DNA from: Methanomassiliicoccales archaeon
GTDB taxonomy: Archaea; Thermoplasmatota; Thermoplasmata; Methanomassiliicoccales; UBA472
NCBI GenBank assembly: GCA_013415865.1
Contig: CP058896.1
Coordinates: 1,097,957 to 1,161,956 of the forward strand
Direction of reading: 5' to 3'
Length of the DNA: 64,000 nt
Shown here: one piece after another, positions 16,345-23,917 of the stretch
Layout: each line of letters begins with the position of its first letter
Numbering within the stretch: the stretch's first letter is position 1
The notes under the pieces: generated by a model
The model's input: only the letters and a program-made list of their open reading frames with translations
What the model was told of the DNA's origin: nothing
Database searches by the model: none
Translations under genes and position numbers: made by a program

Positions 16345-17382
16345 TCACTTGGTGACCTCATAGTTCACGAAAGAATGGTAGTAAGCCACATTACTGATCC
16401 CAACGTTTTTGATGGTCAATGATACTGTGTATATCCCTGTCGTCGGGTTCTTATTCAATTCAACCTTCCAAAACAGCTTCGTAGGGTCCAAATTTCCCGG
16501 GGCCTGGTTTTGATAATAATAATGGTCTGGATTGATCGTCACTTTTCTATTGGCCTCTGAACCCAGTAACGGCATCCCCGCTATGCCCGTAAGGGTCTCT
16601 ACCAGATAATTATAGTAAGCCTCCCCATATTTGGTCGTGAAATCGAATACTATGTTGGAATCAACGTCTGGCCTATAGTTTGACTCCATCACAGTGACCA
16701 CTTCTAGATTGATCCCGATCGACCCCGTCCCTGAGTTCGATGACGCTTTCCCGATCAATGAGGTCTGATAGAAGACCGTGTTCAAAACCGGTCCACTTGG
16801 TGAATTGGAGTCGAGGAGGAATATTATGCCTGGCTTCGACCTTGCGATCTGACCATCATCCTGCTTTAGTATGATCGCTCCGTTCTCATAGGCTATCCAT
16901 TGCTGGACATAATATCTATTGGGCGCATAGAACTCGATAGAGCCCCCCCCAGGCGAAGGGGACACAGAGACCCCGCCGACGGTAACTGTCAACCGGCTCA
17001 TTGAGGTCGACCCACCAACCGGGGTGATAGTCAACAGACCTGCTGTCGGAGATGCAAATGCAGGGATGCCCTCTGATCCTAGGTCGATGCTTTGGTATAC
17101 AGGAAGGGAAGGCTGTCCAGACAGACGAGTGTAGATCACCATGTTGTCAAGGCTTCCTTTCATATACCCAAACTCATTCATCACGGAATCCATATGGGTC
17201 CGTTCATGCTCTTTCAAGGTGACAGGCATCCATGTGTTTACGAACAGGGTCAATAGCGTCAGGAAGATCAGAAGCGCCATGATCGTACCGACGACCGAGG
17301 CTACACCCTCCTTGTCCTTCCTTATAAACCTGCTCTTACTGGGATAGGTGGACCTCAATCTATCCGAACCCCGACAGCGCAT
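16345..17382 (-). CDS. Archaeal type IV pilin-like protein
   Basis: A 345-residue secreted protein at the head of the pilus operon. The N-terminus has a class III (prepilin) leader: RKDKEG followed by a hydrophobic stretch VASVVGTIMALLIFLTLLTL. Cleavage by a prepilin peptidase is expected after Gly26. The remaining 300 residues are glycine/serine/threonine-rich beta-type sequence with no recognised enzyme motif. It is much larger than ordinary archaeal major pilins (100-200 residues), so it may be a minor or tip pilin. The start ATG 17382 is the longest option; TTG nine codons later is possible. The upstream 200 bases are AT-rich and include the promoter. Confidence 0.7.
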   Translation of the reverse strand: MRCRGSDRLRSTYPSKSRFIRKDKEGVASVVGTIMALLIFLTLLTLFVNTWMPVTLKEHERTHMDSVMNEFGYMKGSLDNMVIYTRLSGQPSLPVYQSIDLGSEGIPAFASPTAGLLTITPVGGSTSMSRLTVTVGGVSVSPSPGGGSIEFYAPNRYYVQQWIAYENGAIILKQDDGQIARSKPGIIFLLDSNSPSGPVLNTVFYQTSLIGKASSNSGTGSIGINLEVVTVMESNYRPDVDSNIVFDFTTKYGEAYYNYLVETLTGIAGMPLLGSEANRKVTINPDHYYYQNQAPGNLDPTKLFWKVELNKNPTTGIYTVSLTIKNVGISNVAYYHSFVNYEVTK

Positions 17383-17557
17383 GCTCTATTCTCCAGACCG
17401 TTAAATAGAACTCGTGCGATATTTAAACATATCGAATTTAATCTTTTTATAATAAACAATAGAAAATAATATGCCCAGACGGTCATTGCAGCATCGTAGA
17501 GAATAGGAGTATTTATTGCAGAAATGAATAAAGAACGCGACGCCCCTTCTGTGAAAA

Positions 17558-17568
17558 CGTTTATCAAT
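17558..17568 (+). promoter_or_regulatory. TATA box of tRNA-Phe
   Basis: TTTATCAA at 17560-17567 is about 30 bases upstream of the mature tRNA 5' end, as expected for an archaeal promoter. Confidence 0.5.
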
Positions 17569-17594
17569 GCGTGTACCTTTCACTCTCCCTACAC

Positions 17595-17667
17595 GCCGCA
17601 GTAACTCAGCTGGGAGAGTGCAAGACTGAAGATCTTGAAGTCGCCGGTTCAAGTCCGGTCTGCGGCA
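17595..17667 (+). tRNA. tRNA-Phe (GAA)
   Basis: All arms fold. The acceptor pairs GCCGCAG (17595-17601) with CTGCGGC (17660-17666), followed by discriminator A and genomically encoded CC. The anticodon stem CAAGA/TCTTG encloses loop CTGAAGA with anticodon GAA at 17628-17630. The T-arm is GCCGG-TTCAAGT-CCGGT (17643-17659). No intron is present. Confidence 0.97.
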
Positions 17668-17669
17668 CC

Positions 17670-17685
17670 TTTTTGCCATTTTTCT
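17670..17685 (+). terminator. T-run terminator of tRNA-Phe
   Basis: T-runs at 17670-17674 and 17679-17683 directly follow the tRNA. Confidence 0.5.
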
Positions 17686-17748
17686 ACTCTGTTCACTTGT
17701 CTCCATAAATACCTGATAAGACATTAGGTGGAACAGAGGCGGGTTGGC

Positions 17749-18174
17749 ATGCATATCAGATCCTTCGAGACGAACGGCATAGAGGCGAAACGCTTCTCAA
17801 AGACCGGAGAGCGAATGGCAAATATTCGCATCGACCAGAACAGCAGCATCATCCAGATAGTCAAATCTTCTAACGACATCGCCTCGATAGATTTCAGGTT
17901 CACCGCCAACTATGTAGGGCTCGGGTTCATAAAGATAGAAGGCCAGATGACCGTTCAGGGGGATGTGGACGTCATGATCTCGGAATGGAGCAAGGACGGA
18001 AATATGAACCCTGAGGATGCCAACATCGTCCATAACACCATCGTGAGCAACTGCCTTCCGACCGCCCTCCTCGTTGCCAGAGATGTGAAGCTGCCTCCAC
18101 CTTTCCCATTACCGCGCATCAACATACAGAAAAAAGGAGAACCCCGCCCCTCCAGCAACGTCGAGGTCGCCTGA
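17749..18174 (+). CDS. SecB-like protein (tentative)
   Basis: A 141-residue soluble protein. The middle has alternating beta-type sequence (FRFTANYVGLGFIKIEGQM), and it closes with a proline-rich element VKLPPPFPLPRINIQ preceded by NCLPTALLVARD. This arrangement recalls the SecB fold, whose C-terminal signature is a proline-rich 'FPPLNLxPxNF' segment; an archaeal SecB-like protein is known as MJ0357 of Methanocaldococcus. If correct, it would be a holdase for unfolded secretory or toxin proteins. ATG 17749 is preferred to GTG 17728 because GAGGCGGG sits at ribosome-binding distance, with a TATA-like ATAAATAC about 40 bases upstream. It abuts the convergent coiled-coil ATPase gene. The assignment is inference. 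Confidence 0.45.
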   Translation: MHIRSFETNGIEAKRFSKTGERMANIRIDQNSSIIQIVKSSNDIASIDFRFTANYVGLGFIKIEGQMTVQGDVDVMISEWSKDGNMNPEDANIVHNTIVSNCLPTALLVARDVKLPPPFPLPRINIQKKGEPRPSSNVEVA

Positions 18175-20136
18175 TCAGCGTATGTGGTCGAGCGCAAAGG
18201 AGCCTATGTTGAGACTGTGCTTTGTCGCCGTGTAACGTATATAGGCCCTGGATTGGACATCCGCGATGCCCTGCACAGAGAAATAGGTCTTCATCTGCTC
18301 CACCTTGAAGTCGAACATGCCGTCCATGATCGACCCGAGCATCTGGATCTCCTGTTCACCGTGCATTCCTTTTTCGACAAGGTACATCGAGACAGCCTGG
18401 TCTCTTTTTCTCCTCCCGCACAACGGGCTCAGGAACTTGAACGCGGCCGAGGGGTCTGAATAGGCGATCAATGTGGAGACAGAACGGAAGGCCATCCGAT
18501 AGTACTTGGCCCTCTCCTTGAACTCCTTGCATACCACCTCCACCATCTCAGATATCTTGTCGTGGTCGGTCGGCTCCTCCACATATATCGTATATGGGTC
18601 CTGGGTCTCGTCGCCCATGCTCCTCGAGTAACAATCAATGTACTTCACGAGCCCCCTGGCCTCATACTCCTCGTAACCTGAGATGACATATCTCATCTCA
18701 TCACGGATGTCCTTGGGGGTCTTGTCCGTGATGACCCAAAGGACCGGGACCCCCTTCTTCAGCCCGTCTGCCATGAAGACGTTCACCATCGTCTCTTTTC
18801 CTTGGAACGGCGGACCGTGGACCATGATGTTGGACCCTAAAGGAATACCTCCATACAACAGGTCATCCAGGCGGTTGTTCCCGGTCTTTGCCTTTGCCTG
18901 CTGGAGCTCCACCACCAGCTCCTTTTGTCTTGCCTTCAGGTCATCCTCGATTATACCTGCCTCGCGCTGCCTGATCTCTTCTGCCTTGGCCGCCAGCCAT
19001 TTCTCTTTGTTCCGAAGCTCCTCCTCTTTCGCCTTGATCTCGTTGCCAAGGTCCTCAAGCTTCTTCTTGAGCTCCACCTGGCTTATGCCAAGCACCTCTT
19101 TCTTGGCCTCCTCGAGCTTCAATCTCTCGGCAGCGATGACCTTTTCTTTATATTGGATCTCCTCTTCGCGCCTGGCCATCTCCTCTTCTTTCTTGTTTAT
19201 TGCCTCACGGAGACGGTTCACCTCCTCCTCCCTGACGATCATCTCGGCCTTAAGGTTCTCGAGCTGGACCTTCATGAGGAGGGACTCCTTCTCCTTTGAT
19301 TGCAGCTCCATCAGTTTTTTATCTATCTCCGCCACCGCGTTGCCCGAGCTCAGATTGCCTAGCTTCAGCTGCTCCTCCTTGACCTTGAGGTCGACAAGGG
19401 CCTTGGCCAGGTCTTTTTCAAGGCGCTCGACGTTCGCCCTTAGTTCCTGCTCTCTCTGGCGCCACTTCTCCTCCTTCGTCTGCATTTCCCTCGTGTATCG
19501 CTCAAAGATCTCGCGCTCTATGTCCTTGGGGGCCTTGGCATCTCTCAACGGCCCGGTCATCTCGAGCTCAGCGGCCTTGGCCTTCAGCCTCGACTCAAGC
19601 TCCTTGAGCTCTATCTCCTTCATTATCAGAGCGCTCTTCTCATCAGGGACCTTTTCGAGCGACCTCTGGAAGTCCATTTTCATATTTTCGACGAGCCCCT
19701 CGAGCCGTTCGACCTCTGTCTTTAGCGCTGCATTTTCATCAATGACCTTTACGGCCCTTTCTAAAAGCTCTATGATGCTTGAAAAGCCCTGGTCCGTCTC
19801 TGGTTGATCTGGAGCGAGCCTCTTCCTCAATTTGGCAATATCGACCTTATATCGTTCTAGCTCTCCCTTGATACGGTCGGTCTCCTCGGATGGAGGGCAT
19901 TCCATTGTTCTCCAGGCAGGGTCTTCCCTCAACCACTCGAGAAAGGTGATGTCCTTGCGGTCCAACCATTTCTTGAGGCCATCGATGATCTCCTCATCCT
20001 TGATGACCGGGGCATTGGCCTCGACTTCGTTCTCTGCATCCGAGGCCGTGACACAACCCCCCCTGGTTTCATTCTTCAATTTCTTTCCCTCAGCAGAACA
20101 TGATCGGTCTCTTATAGTATCAACTGCACTATACAT
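18175..20136 (-). CDS. Long coiled-coil KaiC/RecA-like ATPase
   Basis: About 653 residues. The first 110 residues are low in structure and include a 'LKKWLDRKDITFLEWLREDPAW' type helix-turn region. Residues from about 100 to 430 form a very long charged coiled coil. The C-terminal 230 residues are a KaiC-like domain with RLDDLLYGGIPLGSN and a Walker A of the form GPPFQGKET. A TATA-like ATTTATGC about 20 bases before ATG 20136 suggests a leaderless message starting there, although an in-frame ATG at 20181 and a TTG near 20072 are also possible. It recalls a fusion of the two neighbouring gene types at 2982-4808. The role is unknown; tethering ATPases for surface or signalling structures is a guess. 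Confidence 0.65.
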   Translation of the reverse strand: MYSAVDTIRDRSCSAEGKKLKNETRGGCVTASDAENEVEANAPVIKDEEIIDGLKKWLDRKDITFLEWLREDPAWRTMECPPSEETDRIKGELERYKVDIAKLRKRLAPDQPETDQGFSSIIELLERAVKVIDENAALKTEVERLEGLVENMKMDFQRSLEKVPDEKSALIMKEIELKELESRLKAKAAELEMTGPLRDAKAPKDIEREIFERYTREMQTKEEKWRQREQELRANVERLEKDLAKALVDLKVKEEQLKLGNLSSGNAVAEIDKKLMELQSKEKESLLMKVQLENLKAEMIVREEEVNRLREAINKKEEEMARREEEIQYKEKVIAAERLKLEEAKKEVLGISQVELKKKLEDLGNEIKAKEEELRNKEKWLAAKAEEIRQREAGIIEDDLKARQKELVVELQQAKAKTGNNRLDDLLYGGIPLGSNIMVHGPPFQGKETMVNVFMADGLKKGVPVLWVITDKTPKDIRDEMRYVISGYEEYEARGLVKYIDCYSRSMGDETQDPYTIYVEEPTDHDKISEMVEVVCKEFKERAKYYRMAFRSVSTLIAYSDPSAAFKFLSPLCGRRKRDQAVSMYLVEKGMHGEQEIQMLGSIMDGMFDFKVEQMKTYFSVQGIADVQSRAYIRYTATKHSLNIGSFALDHIR

Positions 20137-20307
20137 CTTTATCGGGCAACCAGCATAAATATGTATGTATGCTATGAACATGGGAGCGTCACGGCCATGG
20201 CGCTCCTTGGCGATGGGCTGTCTGGCCCCGTGAGCATGTCATGCCGCCAAACAAATAATATATATCGACGACGTATCATAGAAGAGTTCAGTCGTTGGCC
20301 AGGGCTT

Positions 20308-20481
20308 ATGATGGAGAAGAAGGTGCATGTGAGGTTGGACCGCAACAGCGACTTCACCCTACGTGAGGTTCTAAAGAAGATAGAGGAGATCCAGGCCCAG
20401 CATCCTGACCTTGATGTTTTCTTTGATGGGGACGACTATGCGATATGCAGCAGACCTAGGAAGGTCCCATTGAAAAAATGA
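20308..20481 (+). CDS. Small conserved-looking protein, unknown function
   Basis: A 57-residue protein starting at tandem ATGs (20308, 20311), with a TATA-like AATATATAT about 40 bases upstream. It reads as beta-strand (KKVHVRLDRN), amphipathic helix (LREVLKKIEEIQAQH) and beta-hairpin (DLDVFFDGDDYAICSRP), which suits a compact alpha/beta fold. Codon use resembles the neighbouring genes. It is divergent from the coiled-coil ATPase gene and 60 bases upstream of the DUF531 gene. No family recognised. Confidence 0.6.
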   Translation: MMEKKVHVRLDRNSDFTLREVLKKIEEIQAQHPDLDVFFDGDDYAICSRPRKVPLKK

Positions 20482-20541
20482 CCTCTAGTGAGGACCGCCC
20501 GCGATAATCAGAAATAGGGTCCCTTTCCTCAGCGTCATCAT

Positions 20542-21108
20542 ATGATGCACAAGACAAGGCTTGGGAGGGCCACCGTAGCGATATTCAACTCCTATGATTC
20601 CAACATTTTCAGGGAGGCCCACAGGAGGATACTGGCCAGAGCAGGACCCCTCGCCCTGGCCTTCGATTGCAACCTTGCGACCTTTGGCTTCCCATTCCCC
20701 CAGGAGCTCACAACCCCGAACGAGATCGCGGAATGGATCTCCACCACGACCTCCATAGGGGAGGATGGCAGCTATCTGAAAGAACTGACCGCAAAGGGCA
20801 GGTTCCAGACCTTCCCTTATCCTGAGAAGGGTTTCCCTCCGCAGCTTGGAGAGGTCGTGCTTACGACATGCAATCCCGACCCATCCAAAAAGAGGAGCGT
20901 TGACTGGGCGGTCGAGGTGCTGCTCTCAGGGAGGTCGATCTGTCTCGTCTTCGGTGCGGGCCCGAAAGGGGTGCCGAAAGAGGTCCATAACATGGCAAGG
21001 AACCACTTGGACATAACCTTCGACGAGATGTCCCTTGAGACCTGCACGGCCCTTGGGGCCGTGGTCGCGGTGCTGGCCCATAAGGTCAGAGACGCAAGGG
21101 TCCAATAG
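20542..21108 (+). CDS. DUF531-like archaeal protein, SPOUT-type
   Basis: A 188-residue protein. Near its start it has VAIFNSYDSN and near its end the glycine-rich loop VFGAGPKGVPKEV followed by LETCTALGAVVAVLAHKV. This resembles the archaeal DUF531 family, proposed to be SPOUT-fold RNA methyltransferase-like proteins in which the GxGPxGxP loop forms part of the cofactor knot. No enzymatic role is shown for the family as far as I know. Two ATGs open the frame (20542, 20545). It is a single gene on the plus strand facing purM. Confidence 0.6.
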   Translation: MMHKTRLGRATVAIFNSYDSNIFREAHRRILARAGPLALAFDCNLATFGFPFPQELTTPNEIAEWISTTTSIGEDGSYLKELTAKGRFQTFPYPEKGFPPQLGEVVLTTCNPDPSKKRSVDWAVEVLLSGRSICLVFGAGPKGVPKEVHNMARNHLDITFDEMSLETCTALGAVVAVLAHKVRDARVQ

Positions 21109-21204
21109 CGTCATTACTGCGTTTATAATGGGAAGACCCCGTTCAGAGGACCGCATGGGCGGTCACCCGTCCCTTTATTATCATCGGGTCCAGCGACCCC
21201 GGTC

Positions 21205-22230
21205 TCAATACCCCTCATAAAGAATTTCCAACGGGCTTATACCGGCACCATCCCCTTCCTTGACCTCCCCTACGACCCTGGCACCTTCGCCAAGAAGGCC
21301 CAAGGCCTCTTTCACGTCCTCTTGACGGAGGACGATGCCGAACCCCATTCCCATGTTGAACGTCTTGTACATCTCCTCGTCTGAGACCTCGCCCGTCTCT
21401 TGGAGGATATCAAATATCGGATGCGGCTCGATAGGTCGGTCGATGTCGAACAGGACGCCCTTCTTCAGCCTGACGAAGTTCTTCAGGCCTCCCCCTGTCA
21501 CATCCACCATGCCTGTCGGCTTCACCTTTTCCAGCATCCTCAGGACCTTCCTGACATATATCTCAGTAGGGGTTAGGAGCTCCATGCCGATGGTCTTTCC
21601 AAGGCCCTCGAACTTCGTGCCGAGGTCTATCTGAGCATCCTCAAGGATCCTCCTTGCCAGGGTGAGGCCGTTGGAATGGACCCCACTGCTCCTCAGGCCT
21701 ATGATGGCATCGCCCACGCGGACCTCGGCGCCCGTCACCATCTGTTCTTTGCGGAGGAACCCAAGGCAGGTGCCTGAAAGGTCGACCCCATTGACCATCT
21801 CGGGGAGGACGGCTATCTCTCCTCCCACCAGGTCGACGTTCGCCATCTCCGATGCCTTGTCGAGCCCTATCCCTATCTGTTCGGTTATTCTCGGGTCAGG
21901 CCTGTCCATAGCGATATAATCCACGAACGCCATCGGCTCAGAGCCGACGCATATGGTATCATTGACGTTCATGGCCATGCAATCGATGCCTATCGTGTCC
22001 CACTTGTCCAACGCCTCGGCGATGAGCAATTTCGTGCCGACCCCGTCAGTGCACAATGTCAGGACCCAACCCTCGAAATCGATCAGGCTGGTGAACTGTC
22101 CTTTGATGTCGATCACCCTGCCTTTTCCGACCCTGCGATATCTGAGGCGGTCCACCAGAGCCCCGATGGCCTTTGATTTTTGATCTATGTCCACTCCCGC
22201 CTTTGCATAGGTCCAAGATCCCTGGGTCAT
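21205..22230 (-). CDS. purM: Phosphoribosylformylglycinamidine cyclo-ligase
   Basis: PurM (341 residues) closes the imidazole ring in purine synthesis, converting FGAM and ATP to AIR. Signatures are YAKAGVDID at the N-terminus, CTDGVGTKLLIA, MNVNDTICVGSEPMAFVDY, the GGEIAVLPEMV segment and GLRSSGVHSNGLTLARR. The C-terminal half has VDVTGGGLKNFVRL and FNMGMGFGIV. Length equals that of bacterial PurM (about 345). ATG 22230 (MTQGSWTYAK) is chosen because GGTGA lies five bases upstream; GTG 22239 would add three residues. The gene stands alone on the minus strand with no other pur genes in view. Confidence 0.95.
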   Translation of the reverse strand: MTQGSWTYAKAGVDIDQKSKAIGALVDRLRYRRVGKGRVIDIKGQFTSLIDFEGWVLTLCTDGVGTKLLIAEALDKWDTIGIDCMAMNVNDTICVGSEPMAFVDYIAMDRPDPRITEQIGIGLDKASEMANVDLVGGEIAVLPEMVNGVDLSGTCLGFLRKEQMVTGAEVRVGDAIIGLRSSGVHSNGLTLARRILEDAQIDLGTKFEGLGKTIGMELLTPTEIYVRKVLRMLEKVKPTGMVDVTGGGLKNFVRLKKGVLFDIDRPIEPHPIFDILQETGEVSDEEMYKTFNMGMGFGIVLRQEDVKEALGLLGEGARVVGEVKEGDGAGISPLEILYEGY

Positions 22231-22324
22231 GTAACTCACCTCTCGTATCCTGATGGGTTCTAAAATACCTTCGTCACCATCGCGAACATAAGGGTTTTAT
22301 CCGGGAAAGGCATGGTTCGCGCGC

Positions 22325-22972
22325 ATGTCGAAGAACTGGTTGCAGGCCCGGCGAAGAGACCACTACTATCGCAAGGCAAAAGAGCTGGACTATCGCAGCA
22401 GGGCATCTTTCAAACTGATCCAGATAGACGATAAGTTCCATATCCTGAGGGAGGGGTCGATCGTTGTGGACCTAGGCGCCGCACCAGGTGGTTGGCTTCA
22501 GGTGGCAGCGGAACGTGTCGGTGAAAGGGGCAGGGTCATCGGGGTGGACCTTCAGCCCATCGACCCCATCGAGGGCGCCCTGGTCGAGACCATAAGAGGT
22601 GACATCAGGAAGCAGGAGACCGTCGAGAAGGTGCTATACATGATCGGTGGAAACGCCGATGTAGTTCTCTCCGACATGAGCCCGAACATATCCGGTCATT
22701 ACTCCATGGACCATGCAAGGTCGATAGAGCTCTGCGAACATGCGTTGGCCTTCGCGAGGAAGACACTGGTGCCCGGAGGTGCCCTCGTCATGAAGATATT
22801 CGAGGGCGATATGATGAACGACTTCCTCAAGGAGGTCAGGGAAAACTTCGAGAGCGTGAAGCTCTTCGGGCCCAAGGCCTCAAGGTCCAGCAGCTCTGAG
22901 ATATACATCATAGCCAAAGGGTTCCATTGGAGCGATGGTAGATCTCAGCCCGCTCTGAGCCCATCGGCCTGA
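22325..22972 (+). CDS. rlmE: 23S rRNA (uridine-2'-O-)-methyltransferase RlmE/FtsJ
   Basis: A 215-residue SAM-dependent methyltransferase that 2'-O-methylates rRNA. It begins with the family hallmark WLQARRRDHYYRKAKELDYRSRASFKL. The SAM motif is VVDLGAAPGGWLQVA (about 47-61), followed by GVDLQPI and the catalytic-aspartate region VLSDMSPNISG. The catalytic tetrad lysine of FtsJ is in SFKL, and the second lysine is in VMKIFEG. A short proline/serine tail follows the domain. A TATA-like GTTTTATC lies about 30 bases before the ATG, so the message is probably leaderless or short-leadered. Confidence 0.93.
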   Translation: MSKNWLQARRRDHYYRKAKELDYRSRASFKLIQIDDKFHILREGSIVVDLGAAPGGWLQVAAERVGERGRVIGVDLQPIDPIEGALVETIRGDIRKQETVEKVLYMIGGNADVVLSDMSPNISGHYSMDHARSIELCEHALAFARKTLVPGGALVMKIFEGDMMNDFLKEVRENFESVKLFGPKASRSSSSEIYIIAKGFHWSDGRSQPALSPSA

Positions 22973-23011
22973 TTCAGAATTTATTTATGCAATGTCCTTG
23001 TTTTTAGGTGC

Positions 23012-23248
23012 ATGATCACCTACATCCGCATAATGTTCAGCTCGGAAGGTAGGCGCCCGTCTCTGGTTTTCGAGGCGCTCCGCAATCTCGGTTTCGAGGC
23101 CACGAAAGGCAACTACGACGGAATATACAGGTGGGACAAGAATGCCACGACCGAGGACGCCATCTATCTCGCTGATAAGGTCCAGGTCACCTTGAAAGGA
23201 ATGGGCGTCATATTTACCTTGGAGACGGTCGGTGACAGCGGCGAATGA
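23012..23248 (+). CDS. Small protein of unknown function next to FAH gene
   Basis: A 78-residue alpha/beta protein (TYIRIMFSSEG, VFEALRNLGFEATKGNYDG, then a C-terminal VTLKGMGVIFTLETV strand). ATG 23012 lies about 25 bases downstream of a TATA-like TTTATTTATG, which suggests a leaderless transcript. It ends 17 bases before the FAH-family start and is likely co-transcribed with it. The two-strand/one-helix pattern recalls small ACT/RRM-like ferredoxin folds. No family recognised. Confidence 0.65.
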   Translation: MITYIRIMFSSEGRRPSLVFEALRNLGFEATKGNYDGIYRWDKNATTEDAIYLADKVQVTLKGMGVIFTLETVGDSGE

Positions 23249-23264
23249 CCGAGGGTGGGCCTCG

Positions 23265-23891
23265 ATGAGGTTTGGAAAGATCGTCTGCGTTGGGCAGAAC
23301 TATAGGGAGCACATCAAGGAGCTCAAGGGAGAGGAACCCTCGGAACCGGTCATCTTCCTAAAGCCATCCACCGCATTGATAGGGGACGGGGAGCCCATAA
23401 TCATACCAAAGGGGATAGGCAGGGTGGACCATGAGGTCGAGCTCGCCCTTATCGTTGGCAAGGCGGGGAAGAACATCCCGAGAGAGGAGGCCCTATCACA
23501 CATATCTCATGTTGCCGTGTTCAACGATGTGACCGCAAGGGACGTCCAGACAGCCTATCGCAAGGCCGGGCTCCCATGGGCCCTCAGCAAGGGGATCGAC
23601 ACCTTTGCCCCCATGTCAAGGCCGGTGCTGCTCTCCTCAGTGCCTGACATCCATCATCTAAGGCCAAGATTGGTCGTCAACAAAGAGATGAGACAGGACG
23701 GTCGGACCGACCAGATGATATTCCCTCCTGAGGTATTGATCGAGTTCATAACAAGGTATATGACGCTCGAGGTCGGGGACATCATCGCCACGGGAACGCC
23801 GAGCGGTGTTGGCCCCATACTCCCAGGCGATATCGTCGAGGCATCGATAGAGGGCGTAGGGAAGGTCACGAACCCAGTATTGGAAGGCTGA
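23265..23891 (+). CDS. Fumarylacetoacetate hydrolase (FAH) family protein
   Basis: A 208-residue enzyme of the FAH superfamily, which covers acylpyruvases, oxaloacetate decarboxylases and 2-oxo-hept-3-ene-dioate enzymes. It has IVCVGQNYREHIKEL, the metal-site segment DHEVELALIVGK (E-x-E within it), VFNDVTARDVQ and the closing GDIIATGTPSGVGP. The short length matches the single-domain archaeal members. ATG 23265 is chosen over an upstream in-frame ATG because homologues start at M(R/K)xxK(I/V)VCVGxNY. The substrate cannot be told from the sequence; acylpyruvate hydrolase or oxaloacetate decarboxylase activity is the usual assignment. Confidence 0.9.
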   Translation: MRFGKIVCVGQNYREHIKELKGEEPSEPVIFLKPSTALIGDGEPIIIPKGIGRVDHEVELALIVGKAGKNIPREEALSHISHVAVFNDVTARDVQTAYRKAGLPWALSKGIDTFAPMSRPVLLSSVPDIHHLRPRLVVNKEMRQDGRTDQMIFPPEVLIEFITRYMTLEVGDIIATGTPSGVGPILPGDIVEASIEGVGKVTNPVLEG

Positions 23892-23917
23892 ATGTTGGGC
23901 CCTGTCCATAGGTCAGT

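Noticed and set aside
17728-17748. Upstream GTG start for the SecB-like gene
   Set aside because: It lacks a ribosome binding site, and the ATG at 17749 has one at the correct distance.
18683-19807. 374-codon plus-strand frame opposite the coiled-coil KaiC-like gene
   Set aside because: Same shadow effect: Ser/Phe/Leu-rich, caused by the Glu/Lys codons of the real gene.
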